From assembly GCA_963708235.1 (NCBI GenBank), contig OY970200.1:2852001-2916000 (forward strand): a stretch of 64,000 nucleotides of DNA, in the 5' to 3' direction. The notes below the pieces were generated by a model. That model ran no database searches. It saw only the letters and a program-made list of their open reading frames with translations, and was not told the origin of the DNA. Shown one piece after another: positions 1 through 9,900 of the stretch. A program made the position numbers and the translations under genes. Each line of letters begins with the position of its first letter. The stretch's first letter is position 1. The DNA is from G963708235 sp963708235 (GTDB lineage: Bacteria > Actinomycetota > Acidimicrobiia > Spongiisociales > UBA5794).

Positions 1-388
1 CCGAGGCGTAGAGCTCACCCTGGAACGTTGCGGTGGTGGCGAGCACCCCGACCACCTTGCGTCCGGACTGTTCCGCCGCCGGTTTCATCGCCGGCTCCAT
101 CCCGACAAAGCGCAGCTCGGGATGACGGGCCCGCAATTCGTGCAAGGCCGCCGCCGATGCGGTGTTGCACGCCACGACGACGGTCTTGGCGCCACGTTCG
201 AGAAGGTGGTCGACCACGGCGAAGCTGCGGCGACGCAACTCGTCCAGCGAACGTTCCCCGTACGGCGCCCATGCCTGATCGGCGAGATAGATCACCGGCT
301 CGGCGGGAAGCTGGCGGTGAATCTCGGCGAGGATGGAGAGCCCACCCACACCCGAATCGAAGACCCCCACCGGCCGCATGTCTGTCAT
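1..388 (-). CDS. murI: Glutamate racemase, partial (C-terminus beyond window)
   Basis: Interconverts L- and D-glutamate in the cytoplasm to supply D-Glu for peptidoglycan. The visible 129 residues read MTDMRPVGVFDSGVGGLSIL at the N-terminus. They carry the family motif FDSGVGG with the first catalytic region, followed by VVACNTASA, which contains one of the two catalytic cysteines. The gene is cut by the left edge, so the second cysteine is not seen. The ATG at 388 is preferred over an in-frame ATG at 379 because the hexamer TAACCT (minus strand, plus positions 396-401) lies seven bases upstream, a leaderless arrangement with no Shine-Dalgarno. The family assignment is secure from these motifs. 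Confidence 0.93.
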   Translation of the reverse strand, partial: MTDMRPVGVFDSGVGGLSILAEIHRQLPAEPVIYLADQAWAPYGERSLDELRRRSFAVVDHLLERGAKTVVVACNTASAAALHELRARHPELRFVGMEPAMKPAAEQSGRKVVGVLATTATFQGELYAS

Positions 389-429
389 GTCGGCGAGGTT
401 AGAAGGTTCGGTGCGTAGCGATCGGGACT

Positions 430-1623
430 TCAACCCTCGAAGTCGGCGACATCAACCGTCTCGCCCTCGAAGCCCTCGACGACGACACCCTCGATCCAGC
501 TCCGGTCGCCGTCGAGACCCAACGTCACCACCGGGGCCATGGTGCCCCCGAAGTGGCGACGGGAGGCCTCCTCCCCCTCGGCGTCGATCTCCTCGGGCTC
601 ACGGCCGAGCAGCGAGTGGGCATCGACGAAGCTGACCGCACGCAGATCGTTGAGGACCAGCCACGAGTAGGCCTGGTACGGCTCCTCGACCGGGTTGCGC
701 AACACCAGCCCCGAGCCGTTGAGAGGTCGGTACTCGCCGAACAGCGAGTCGGCGACGAACCCGTACAACCCGGTGGGTCCGCTGACCGCAGGGTGGAAGG
801 TCCGGCGTTGGGTGGAGATGAACAGGTAGTAGAGACCATCGTGGACCACGACGTGGGGCCGCTCCAGCTCGTTGTTGACCCCATCGGCTTCGACCAGCGG
901 CGGGAGCGGCGTCCACTCGTCGAAATGCCCGGACGGGGCGACGGCGATCCCCACCGCCCCGTTGAAGTCGGTGGCGGAGTTGGGCAGCGATGCGGTGAAC
1001 AGCAGATACTCGGTGTCGTCGGCAGGGTCGTGGAAGCGGAACGGGTCGCGGAACGCCTTGATGAAGCCGACCTCGCCGGTTTCCTGTTCGACCTTGAGGT
1101 AGTAGGTGTCGTCGGCGATCACCGCCTCGCGATGTTCACTCCAGGGTCCGATGGCGAGGTCGTCGCCGTCGACGGTCACCGGCGCCGACGTCTGGACGAT
1201 CCGTTGCACGAACGTCGGTTTGGTCTCGTTGCGCCGACCTGCGGCGGTGTAGAAGACGGTGAGCAGCCCGGCGTCGGGCTGGTAGACCGCAGAACCTGCC
1301 CACTCCCGGCTGCCCAGCGATTCCCCGTCGGGGAACAGCGGGCCGAGGTTGATCCAACGTTCGCCGTCCTGGCGGGTCAGTCGCATCCGGGCGCGGTCGT
1401 GGCGGGCGCCGGGCGAACCCACCGCCGGGGCGGACAGGGCGATCCAGTACTCGTGGGGCCCGATCACCGCCACGTGTCCGTCGGGGAGACGGATCGGCCA
1501 CAGGTCCCAGACATCGACCCCGTCCAGCATCTTGGTGGTCTCCGCCAGGGTGATCAACGGAGCACAGGTCGCCGGGTCGTGGACCAGCCGGGCGAGGTGC
1601 TCCGGCGCCCAACGGAAGGTCAT
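430..1623 (-). CDS. GH68 levansucrase/inulosucrase-like beta-fructosyltransferase
   Basis: A 397-residue glycoside hydrolase family 68 protein, expected to split sucrose and transfer or hydrolyse the fructosyl group. All three catalytic residues of the five-bladed propeller are visible: the nucleophile Asp40 in VWDLWPIRL, the transition-state Asp193 in FRDP, and the acid/base Glu254 in NELERPHV. No signal peptide is seen, which is unusual for a secreted levansucrase and suggests intracellular action or another export route. The ATG at 1623 overlaps the stop of the upstream fructosidase-like gene (ATGA), so the two are translationally coupled. A longer reading that starts further upstream only reads into that neighbour in another frame. 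Whether it polymerises or only hydrolyses cannot be told. Confidence 0.85.
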   Translation of the reverse strand: MTFRWAPEHLARLVHDPATCAPLITLAETTKMLDGVDVWDLWPIRLPDGHVAVIGPHEYWIALSAPAVGSPGARHDRARMRLTRQDGERWINLGPLFPDGESLGSREWAGSAVYQPDAGLLTVFYTAAGRRNETKPTFVQRIVQTSAPVTVDGDDLAIGPWSEHREAVIADDTYYLKVEQETGEVGFIKAFRDPFRFHDPADDTEYLLFTASLPNSATDFNGAVGIAVAPSGHFDEWTPLPPLVEADGVNNELERPHVVVHDGLYYLFISTQRRTFHPAVSGPTGLYGFVADSLFGEYRPLNGSGLVLRNPVEEPYQAYSWLVLNDLRAVSFVDAHSLLGREPEEIDAEGEEASRRHFGGTMAPVVTLGLDGDRSWIEGVVVEGFEGETVDVADFEG

Positions 1624-2589
1624 GTGGTCACCGCCTCGGCGAGTACCAGATGGCCGTGCTCGTCGACCTCGACCGGGACCGGATCGCTGATCGATCCGAC
1701 GAACCCGGCCGCCCCGGCCCGGTCCCACGCCATGTAGCGCAGGGCCCCGTCGTGGCGGACGAACCTGCCGCCGTAACGGGAACCGGTTTCGTCGGCCTGG
1801 ATCGCCCGCACCCGGTCGGCGACGAACGGCCCGTACCGGTCACCGGCCTTGAAGTAATAGGTCCCGCTGCCCCGGCCGTTGCGCAGTTGCGCCGACGACT
1901 GGGTCTCGATGACGCTGCAGAACACCAGGTACCAGTTGCCGTGTTCGTTGACGAGCTGCGGCACCTCGAGCTCCCCCGAACCCACCGGGATGCGCCACCG
2001 GGGGCAACACCTCCCAATCGACCAGATTGCGGGAGCGGGCGTGACCGACCACCCCGCGTTCCTTGGGGTCTCCGTGGTTGGCCCGGGCGGATACGAAGGC
2101 GTGGAACCAGCCGTCGTCGGGGTCGAGGAACACCCACGGGTCACGCCATGCCTGATCGAACCAGATGTCGAGATCGAGGATCTCGTACCAGCGGGGGTCG
2201 GCTTCGAGCACCGGGCCACCGGGATGTCGCTCCCAGGTGATCAGATCGGGGCTGGTGGCGAGCCCGATCCGCTGAACCCGGCCTTCCTCGGCCCTGCTGG
2301 TCCCGGTGTAGAGCATGTGCCAGACGCCGTCGTGGCAGATGACGCTCCCGGTCCAGGTCGAGTAGTCGTCCCAGCTCCCGGGGGGTCCCGGGGCCAGCGC
2401 ATCGGGAAGCACCTCCCACGACGACAGATCCGAGGACACCGCATGTCCGATCGAGACGTTCCAGTGACGCATCTCGGGGTCACCGATCGACCGGGGCGCC
2501 TGCAGGTAGAACATGTGGTGGGTGCCGGCGTCATCCGCCAGCCAGAAGTCCCAGATCCACCGGTCTGGGAGATGGAGTGCCACGAACAT
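1620..2589 (-). CDS. GH32-like beta-fructosidase, frameshifted in this sequence
   Basis: About 323 residues once repaired, in the GH32/GH68 (clan GH-J) fold. The likely nucleophile is Asp14 in WIWDFW. The RDP motif is at about residues 149-151 (WRDPWVF) and the acid/base Glu lies in ELEVPQLV at about residue 206. The first frame covers 2589 to about 1977 and the rest lies in another frame. Removing one G from the run of five at 1973-1977 joins HPGGFG directly to ELEVPQ, so the break is a single inserted base. The ATG at 2589 follows GAGAGGAA, a good ribosome binding site. The product probably releases fructose from fructans or sucrose, working with the coupled GH68 gene downstream. An assembly error is more likely than a true pseudogene. 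Confidence 0.75.
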
Positions 2590-2687
2590 TTCCTCTCGAC
2601 GTGCCTGAGGGAGCAACGTTAGGCATGTCCCGGTATCTGATGTCTCCAGCTCCGACTCCGGTCCGACGCACCCGCCCCCGCACCAGG

Positions 2688-3843
2688 TCAGCGTCCCAGC
2701 GTGTCCACCAGGTGGGGGGCGAACAGTTCCGGTTCCAACAGGAACGAGTCGTGGCCCTTGTCGGAGTGGACCGTGACCCACCGCACCGGGACATCGGCCA
2801 CCTGGAGCTGACGCACCAGATCCGCCTGTTCCGCCGGATAGAAACAGACATCGGAATCGATGGAGAACACCATGTAGCGCTGGTGTTTGCAGGGGATGAA
2901 CAGCTCGGAGACGTCATCGAGACCGGCATCCCCCACCAGGTCGACCGTCTGCCATGCGTACATGAGGTGGAGATAGCTGTTGGCGTCGAACCGGGTGACG
3001 AACTTGTGCCCCTGGTGCCACATGTACGACTCGACCGAGTGGTTGAGACGGTACGTTCCGGGACCTTCGCGATGGTCGACCACCTCCTCGCGGGCACGAC
3101 GACGGAGCGCCTCGAGCGAGATGAAGGTCTTGTGGCCGATCATCCGCGCCAGCATCAGCCCGCGGATCGGTGGCGCCTCGTGGTAGTAGTCGCCGCCACG
3201 GAAGTCCGGATCGTTCTCGATGGCGACGATCTGTTCGAAGTTGTGCAGGATGTGGAGCCCGGTGGCTCCGATACCGGTCGCCACCGGGATGACCACATCG
3301 ACCAGGTCGGGGTGGCGGCTGGCCAGCGAGAGCGCCGCCATCCCGCCGGTGGAGGCGCCGATCACCGCATGGAGTCGGTCGATCCCGAGATGCTCGAGGA
3401 GCACCACCTGGCTGTCGACGATGTCGGCCATCGTGACCTCGGGGAACTGCGAGCCGTAGCGGTCACCGGTTGCCGGGTTGATCGAAGCGGGACCGGTCGA
3501 CCCGTAGCAACCCCCGATGTAGTTGACACAGATGACGAAGAAGCGGTCGGTGTCGATCGGCTTCCCCGATCCGACGAAGGCACTCCACCATCCGGTCTGG
3601 CACTCCTCGGTCCATCGACCGTCGAGACCGGGGACATGCGGGTTGAACCCGGTGACATGCTGGCTGCCGGTGAGCGCATGAAAGATCAGCACCGCGTTGC
3701 TGTGATCGGCGTCGAGTCGACCGAACGTCTCGTAGGCGAGCGTCACCTCTTCCAGGACCCCCCCGCGACGCAGCCGGAACGGGAAGCTTGGTGCTGCCGA
3801 AGGTGAAGAAGGAAGTTGCAACGGTGGTGCCGGTCGGGTCCAC
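2688..3843 (-). CDS. metX: Homoserine O-acetyltransferase (MetX family), frameshifted near its start
   Basis: Acylates homoserine as the first committed step of methionine synthesis and feeds the divergent metY. The alpha/beta-hydrolase core shows AYETFG, HALTGSQH, the nucleophile elbow GASTGGM, and the acid/histidine regions FSIDSD and SDKGHDSF. The N-terminus lies in another frame: starting at GTG 3843, ATSFFTFGSTKLP runs up to 3783. Deleting one C of the CCC at 3781-3783 joins it to FRLRRGGVLEEV, matching family N-termini. The GTG at 3843 has GAAGGGA five bases upstream. A long structured leader precedes it. Acetyl versus succinyl specificity cannot be read with certainty. The frameshift is most likely a sequence error, since the rest is intact. 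Confidence 0.85.
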
Positions 3844-3914
3844 GCCGGTCCCTTCGGTGGTCGATGGGAGCACAACGTTAGTGGCGTCGCCACCGATCCT
3901 CCGGCGGCACGAAA

Positions 3915-3956
3915 CGCATCGTGGCCGCAGGCCTGGTGGGCTGCGGCCACGATGCG
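3915..3956 (-). terminator. 16-bp perfect hairpin in the metX leader (possible attenuator)
   Basis: CGCATCGTGGCCGCAG at 3915-3930 pairs perfectly with 3941-3956 around a 10-base loop. On the metX strand the stem is followed by TTTCGTG and lies about 70 bases upstream of the metX start, so it could terminate the leader early. No SAM-I core is recognisable on this strand between 3960 and 4140, so what would control the hairpin is unknown. Confidence 0.55.
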
Positions 3957-4148
3957 AAACCGAGGCGAGGCGGTGCGACATCCTGACAGATGACGACCGG
4001 CTCACCGTGTGCCGTAGTGGGCGGTCCTGACCCGCCACCGGCAAGTTAGCTAGACATTTACCGGAGTCGAATAGGTCGCCCGTCGCATTCTCGGGCCCGC
4101 CGGTGCCGGATACGGGTGGTCCGTCCCATCCATGCTGCCCCACCGGGC

Positions 4149-4177
4149 TTGACACCACCACACCTCGCCGGTAGAAC
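4149..4177 (+). promoter_or_regulatory. Promoter for the SAM riboswitch-metY transcript
   Basis: A perfect -35 hexamer TTGACA at 4149-4154 is separated by 17 bases from TAGAAC at 4172-4177. It lies about 105 bases before the riboswitch and faces metY. Confidence 0.6.
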
Positions 4178-4280
4178 CAGAGACAATCTGCCATAGGAGG
4201 AACGACGCAGCACGTCTCCCGCCTGGAGACACCAATACATCGGGAGGTTCGCCACGGCTCCGCCGTCGGCACCTCCCAAC

Positions 4281-4384
4281 CATCGAGAAAGGTGGAGGGA
4301 TCAGGCCCTATGAAGCCTTGGCAACCAACCCGAGAGGGGAACGGTGCCAATTCCTGCTCCCGGCGTTGGCCGGAGAGACAGATG
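4281..4384 (+). promoter_or_regulatory. SAM-I (S-box) riboswitch upstream of metY
   Basis: The segment carries the S-box core in order: GAGAAAGGTGGAGGGA (4285-4300), GGCCCTATGAAGCC and GGCAACC, then GGTGCCAATTCCTGC and the closing GAGAGACAGATG. CATC at 4281-4284 pairs with GATG at 4381-4384 to close helix P1. S-adenosylmethionine binding is expected to favour the terminator at 4409-4445 and switch metY off. Recognition is by conserved bases and position. A covariance-model score was not computed. Confidence 0.92.
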
Positions 4385-4408
4385 AGCGAGGATCGCATCC
4401 TCATTCAG

Positions 4409-4445
4409 CCGCCTCTCCCAGCCCGGTGAAGGCGGTTCTTTCGTT
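4409..4445 (+). terminator. metY: Intrinsic terminator of the SAM-I riboswitch expression platform
   Basis: CCGCCT (4409-4414) pairs with AGGCGG (4430-4435), followed by the T-rich TTCTTTCGTT. It sits 25 bases after the aptamer and 63 bases before the metY start, where an S-box terminator is expected. Confidence 0.65.
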
Positions 4446-4507
4446 GATGCCGTCACACCTGGGCGCCGCCGCCGTTGCCTCATCACAACGACGACGAAGG
4501 AGACCCC

Positions 4508-5824
4508 GTGACCGACAAGCAGTACCGCTACGAGACGCTCCAAGTGCACGCCGGCCAGGAGCCGGATCCGGCGACCAATGCCCGTGCGGTGCCGATCTAC
4601 CAGACCACCTCCTATGTGTTCGATGACACCGAGCACGCCGCCAGCCTCTTCGGGCTCCAGCAGTTCGGCAACATCTACACCCGCATCATGAACCCGACCA
4701 CGGATGTGTTCGAGAAGCGGGTCGCCGCTCTCGAAGGCGGTGTCGCCGCCGTTGCCACCGCATCGGGACAGGCGGCGCAGCTCCTGGCGCTGACCACGCT
4801 GGCGCAGGCCGGCGACAACATCGTGTCGACCTCGTACCTCTACGGGGGGACCCACAACCAGTTCAAGGTGGCGTTCCCCCGTCTCGGCATCGAGGTGAGG
4901 CTGGTCGACGGCGACGACGCCGAGGCGCTCGGCGCCGCCGTGGATGACAAGACCCGCGCCATCTATGTCGAGTCGATCGGAAACCCGCAGTACAACGTCC
5001 CCGATCTGGAGGCGATCGCCGCCGTCGCCCATGGCCACGGCGTCCCGCTCGTCGTGGACAACACGTTCGGAGCAGCCGGGTATCTGGTTCGACCCATCGA
5101 CCACGGCGCCGACGTTATCGTGGCGTCGGCGACCAAGTGGATTGGCGGGCACGGCACCTCGATCGGCGGGGTCATCGTCGACTCCGGGAACTTCGACTGG
5201 CGCACCGAGCGGTTCCCGCTGTTCACCGAGCCGGCGCCGGGGTACCACGGGCTCAACTTCGGTGAGGTGTTCGGACCGGACGGCCCGTTCGGGAACATCG
5301 CCTTCGCCATCCGCGCCCGGGTCGAAGGGCTCCGCGACCTCGGTCCGGCCCTCTCCCCGTTCAACAGCTTCCTGTTTCTCCAGGGGCTGGAGACGCTGTC
5401 GTTGCGGGTGCAGCGTCATGTCGACAACGCCCTGGAACTCGCCGAGTGGCTCCAGGCGCATCCCCTGGTGACCTGGGTCCACTACCCGGGGTTGGACACC
5501 CACCCGTCCCACGAACTCGCCAAGAAGTACCTGCGTAACGGGTTCGGATCGGTGTTGTCGTTCGGGGTCTCCGGCGGCTACGAGGCCGGGCGCCTGCTGA
5601 TCGACTCGCTCGAACTGGCGAGCCACCTCGCCAACGTCGGGGACGCCAAGACCCTGGTGATCCATCCGGCATCCACCACCCATCAGCAGCTCAGCGAGGA
5701 GGAGCAGACGGCGGCCGGGGTGACGCCGGAGTTGGTCCGGGTCTCGGTCGGCATCGAGCACATCGACGACATCAAGGACGACTTCGCCGCTGCATTCGAC
5801 AGGGTCGGCGCCGGCGACCGTTGA
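4508..5824 (+). CDS. metY: O-acetylhomoserine sulfhydrylase (MetY)
   Basis: A PLP enzyme that makes homocysteine from O-acetylhomoserine and sulfide, continuing from divergent metX. The 438-residue product has the Cys/Met-metabolism fold. YQTTSYVF and the NPTTDVFEKRVAALEGG cofactor region come first, then the PLP lysine in SATKWIGGHG and the C-terminal VRVSVGIEHIDDI. Its length and the insert GLNFGEVFGPDGPFG are typical of MetY rather than cystathionine synthase. The GTG at 4508 is chosen because AAGGAG lies seven bases upstream and family alignment begins there; an ATG at 4475 in frame lacks a site. Expression should fall when SAM is plentiful, through the upstream riboswitch. Confidence 0.95.
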   Translation: MTDKQYRYETLQVHAGQEPDPATNARAVPIYQTTSYVFDDTEHAASLFGLQQFGNIYTRIMNPTTDVFEKRVAALEGGVAAVATASGQAAQLLALTTLAQAGDNIVSTSYLYGGTHNQFKVAFPRLGIEVRLVDGDDAEALGAAVDDKTRAIYVESIGNPQYNVPDLEAIAAVAHGHGVPLVVDNTFGAAGYLVRPIDHGADVIVASATKWIGGHGTSIGGVIVDSGNFDWRTERFPLFTEPAPGYHGLNFGEVFGPDGPFGNIAFAIRARVEGLRDLGPALSPFNSFLFLQGLETLSLRVQRHVDNALELAEWLQAHPLVTWVHYPGLDTHPSHELAKKYLRNGFGSVLSFGVSGGYEAGRLLIDSLELASHLANVGDAKTLVIHPASTTHQQLSEEEQTAAGVTPELVRVSVGIEHIDDIKDDFAAAFDRVGAGDR

Positions 5825-5863
5825 GCGGCGCCGCCGGCGACTGAGCGGCGCCAGACGCAACGA

Positions 5864-5897
5864 GACCCCGGGTGTCGCTGCGGGCGGCCCCGGGGTC
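5864..5897. terminator. Bidirectional terminator hairpin between convergent genes
   Basis: GACCCCGG (5864-5871) pairs with CCGGGGTC (5890-5897). It lies between metY and the convergent F420 dehydrogenase gene. There is no clear T tract. Confidence 0.5.
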
Positions 5898-5914
5898 CAC
5901 GCAGGTGAGTCCCG

Positions 5915-6898
5915 TCAGCCCAGGGCGTTGAGGGCGGGGAGGACGTCGTTGCCGAGCATGCGGAGGGTGGCGTCGGAGTCGGTACTCGCCACCTGGATCG
6001 ACACCACATCGGCGCCGACCTCGGTGACGAGCGGCGAGTAGGCGGCGATGAGCTGTTCCGGGTCGGAGACCACGGTGTACTGCGCCAGGATGTCGTCCCT
6101 GTCCATCTCGTCGGCCCGTTGCCGCAGCACCATCGGGTCGACGGCTTCGAGCCGTCCGGGGGCCCGGAGACCCCGCATCGACCCCAGCGCCTCCCATGCG
6201 GCGTCGTCGCTGTCGGCATACACCACCCAACGGGTGGCGAGGATGCGGGCGTCGTGACCGCCCCTGGCGGCAAGCGCCTCACGGAAGGGAACGATCACGT
6301 TCGCCTTGGTCTCTTCGGGGTCTTTGACGCTGGTGATCAGCCCGTCGGCGTGGGTCCCGGCGAAGGTCGCCGACTTGGGTCCACCGGCGGCCATCCAGAT
6401 CGGGATGTCCCCGACCGGTGGGCTGTACAGCTTGGCTTTGTCCAGGGTGTAGTGCTCCCCGGCGAAGTCGACCTTCTCCCCGGCGAACAAGCGATGGATG
6501 ATCTCCAGCGCTTCGTCCATCCGGGAGATCCGTTCCTGGTAGCCGGGGAACTCGAAGCCGAGTGGGCCTTCGTTGATGTTCTCCCCGGTGCCGACGCCGA
6601 GCACGAACCGTCCCCCGGAGAGCCGGTCGACGGTGGCGGCGGCCTGGGCGATCAGTCCGGGGTGGTAGTGGAAGAGGGGGCAGGTGACACTGGTGCCCAG
6701 CTCGACACGGTCGGTGCGGGCGGCGACCGCACCCAGCCAGGACCAGACGAACCCGGAGGCGGCGATGTCGTCAACCCAGGGATGGAAGTGGTCGGAGCCG
6801 AGCACCATGTCGAATCCGACCTGCTCGGCGAGCACGGCCTGGGCGACGAGGGTCTCGGGCTGATAGGACTCATGGCTACACAACCAGGCGAACTTCAT
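5915..6898 (-). CDS. F420-dependent glucose-6-phosphate dehydrogenase-family oxidoreductase
   Basis: A 327-residue luciferase-like TIM-barrel enzyme that should pass a hydride between coenzyme F420 and its substrate. The order of motifs matches the FGD group: GSDHFHPW near residue 40 (with the active-site-type histidine), VWSWLGAVAARTDRVELGT, LGVGTGENINE and WMAAGGPKSA. The end VVSIQVAST lies near the FMN/F420 phosphate region. It is monocistronic between a terminator and its own start, and AAAGGA lies upstream of the ATG at 6898. Its substrate may not be glucose-6-phosphate, since many paralogs share these motifs. Presence of this gene implies F420 synthesis elsewhere in the genome. Confidence 0.85.
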   Translation of the reverse strand: MKFAWLCSHESYQPETLVAQAVLAEQVGFDMVLGSDHFHPWVDDIAASGFVWSWLGAVAARTDRVELGTSVTCPLFHYHPGLIAQAAATVDRLSGGRFVLGVGTGENINEGPLGFEFPGYQERISRMDEALEIIHRLFAGEKVDFAGEHYTLDKAKLYSPPVGDIPIWMAAGGPKSATFAGTHADGLITSVKDPEETKANVIVPFREALAARGGHDARILATRWVVYADSDDAAWEALGSMRGLRAPGRLEAVDPMVLRQRADEMDRDDILAQYTVVSDPEQLIAAYSPLVTEVGADVVSIQVASTDSDATLRMLGNDVLPALNALG

Positions 6899-6999
6899 GG
6901 AAGCATGGTCCTTTCAGGAGAGCTGGGCTGCCTTCCGGGGCGTACTCTTTTCTACCAGGTCCGTGGAGCAGTCCCGCACCCGCCCACCGTGAACCGGCG

Positions 7000-9900
7000 T
7001 CAGCTCGCCATCGGGATCTCGACCACGAAAACCGTGAAGTCCCCCTCGGGTCGGCATTCCACGATCCCACCCACCCGGCGGATGAAGCGCTGCGCCTCGG
7101 CCAGCGTGCGTGCCCGATCGGGATCACGATCGGCTCTGGGTCCGGAGTCGACCACCATCCAGCGATAGCGGTCACGGGAGGCGTGTCCGTAGACCAGGAC
7201 CTCTTCTCCGCCACGCTGGGACGCATCGCGGAGGATCGCCTCCATCACACGGGAGAGGTTGTTGGAGGGGTTGGCGACCAGACCACTCCCGATCTCGGTG
7301 GTGAACGGAGTCCCAGGTGCGAGCGAGGCGATGACCGACTCGGTGAGACTGACCACATCCACCGCACCGCTACCGGCGCCACTGCGGACGGGGGTGTGAT
7401 CGGCGGCACCGGGAGAGGAGGCGTCCTCGGATGGCTGCCGCTGATCCCCGGTCGGGTCGTGGTCACGTTGCGGGGCAACCTGCAGACGGGGCGAGGCGGG
7501 TTCGACCGCCTCGTCGACCACCGCCGCGGCCCCCGGTTCGGGCCCCGCCGGTCCGGGATCGACCGGCGTCCCGCCGACGACTGGCTCGACGGCAACGGAG
7601 GCCCCGACCGGTTCCGATGCGACCGGTTCCGATGCGACCGGTTCCGATGCGACCGGTTCCGATGCGACCGGTTCCGATGCGACCGGTTCCGATGCGACCG
7701 GTTCCGATGCGACCGGTTCCGATGCGACCGGTTCCGATGCGACCGGTTCCGATGCGACCGGTTCCGATGCGACCGGTTCCGATGCGACCGGTTCCGATGC
7801 GACCGGTTCCGGTTCTGGACGGGCGGTGACCGGTGGTGACTCCACACGGGTACGCTCGGGATCCGTTGTGGCATCGGACTCGACCGGTGCACCGGTACCC
7901 GGGGGCTCGGCCGTTGCGGCGTCCCCGCCTGCGGCGACCGGGGTCGGGGAGTCGGCCACCGAAACACTCGGGTCCCCGGCGTCGACCTCGACATCGGAGC
8001 CCGGTTCGGTGGCGACCGGGTTCTCCACCGCTTCGCCCTCGGCGTCATCTGGATGTGGACCGGCAACCGCCACGGGATCCTCGACCAGGGCGACATCTCC
8101 GGCGGGCACGGCGTCATCCGAGCGACCAGAGCTCCGGGGGTCGGCCTCGGCTTGGATACGGGCCGGGATGGGAGTCACCAGGGGGTCCTCGTCATCGCTC
8201 ACCGTCGTTTCGGCGACGGCGCCAGGCAACGCCGAATCCGGCAACGCCGAATCGGGGACAGAGTCCGCGACGACCGGGACAGCGGATTCGTCCCCCTCGG
8301 CATGGGCGGCATGGGCGGGTTCGGCATTCGGCTCACCGGCGATCGGGGGCCGCTGGTCACGGGCAACCACGGCGCCCTCATCGATCGGTGTCCCGTCGAC
8401 CATGGGCGGGGTCGGATCCACCGACGCAGCGGAACCGGCCACGCCGTCCGCTCCGACCGGCACCGCATCGGCGGTCCGGGCGGCGGCGGCCATGATCAGC
8501 CTCGCCGCCGGAGTCGTCGGATACACCCGTCGCTGATCGCCGCGTGCGTCGACCGGCCACATCCGCAGCGGTGCCAGGGAGGCCAGGGCGGGGATCAACA
8601 CGAACCGCCCCAGGGTCACCGCCGTGATCCCGGTAACGACCGCCACCACTCCGACCAGTTGAGCGGGCCGCCAACCGCAGAAGACGAACACGGCAAAGGG
8701 AAGCGCCAACAGCAGCGACGCCTCGATGTGGCGGGATCTGGTGGCGGCGAGGGCGACCTGCAACGCACCCGGGTCGCCGTGGCCGACATCGTTCATTTCT
8801 CTGATGGCGCTCCATCCGTACGACATCGATGCCCCTGCGATGCAGAACGCCACCGCCCAACCCAGCGGAGGTCCGATCGCATCCACCGATCCGGTGGGCA
8901 CGAACCCGAGAACCGGGCTGAGCCCACCCGAGGCGAACCCCCACCAGACCACGGCTCCGGCGACACCGGTCACGGCGGCGATCGAAAGCACCGCCCTGAC
9001 CGCCGCACTGATACTCCGCAGCAGCCACGCAACCAGCAGCAACGAAAGGACCAGTGCGATCAGGAGGAAGGCGGGGGTCCGACCGGAGACCACCCCGACG
9101 GTGTCGGACTGGCGGGCGGACAGACCACCGATCTGGACCCGGAACGGGGCTGTTGTGTCCTGGATCTCCGCCACCACCTGACCGGCGGTGCGTCCCGTGG
9201 CACTCCCCGCCACCGGCACCCGGAACCAGATCCCGGCGTCGGTCCGATATTTCCGGGTCACCTCTCTGGGAACCTCGATCTCGGCGCCCTCGCCGTATGA
9301 ACCCTGGGCGGCATCGACCCGGACCACACCGGGAATTGCCGACAGCTCGGTCGCATACTCCGCCGCCTGCTGCTCGGACTGGCTGACGGTGACCATGCCG
9401 CGCGCCAGCACAAATGGCGCCCCGGCCTCATCTGCGGGGAAGGCCGCCATCCGTTGCGCCACAAGACGACTGGAAGCGGCCGAAGTGAGCGTTTCCGGCC
9501 CCGGCGAGCCCAATGGCACCTGGGAGAAGCCGACGACGAGCACGGCGATGAGCCCAACCACACCGACGATGGCGACGGGGCGGGCGTAGCGGACGCTGGC
9601 TTGCGACACCCGATCGATCGTGGGTGGCGGGGTGGTGGTTGCGGCGGCCACGACGGGGGCGGTCGCCATCCTCCACCTGAACACGGCAAGGAGCGTCCCC
9701 AGCACCGGCACGGCGGCGATCCCGGCGATCACCGCCGCCACTCCGATGGTGTAGGCGGAGGACCGCAGCAGTGTGGTCGGCATCAACCACAAGGCGATGG
9801 CGCCGCTGGTGGTGACGGCGACGCCGATCGAGACATTGCGCCCGGCGGTGGCAACGGTGGCCGCGACCGCTTGCCGCGGATCGGCGCCGGCCGCCTGTTC

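Noticed and set aside
3960..4140. A second SAM riboswitch for metX
   Set aside because: The SAM-I core bases and the SAM-IV signature were looked for on the minus strand and not found.
7606..7811. Regular repeat that could be mistaken for a CRISPR array or a plus-strand repeat protein
   Set aside because: The copies are contiguous with no spacers, and the unit codes in frame for EPVAS inside the minus-strand MmpL-like gene. The plus-strand reading has no start signal.
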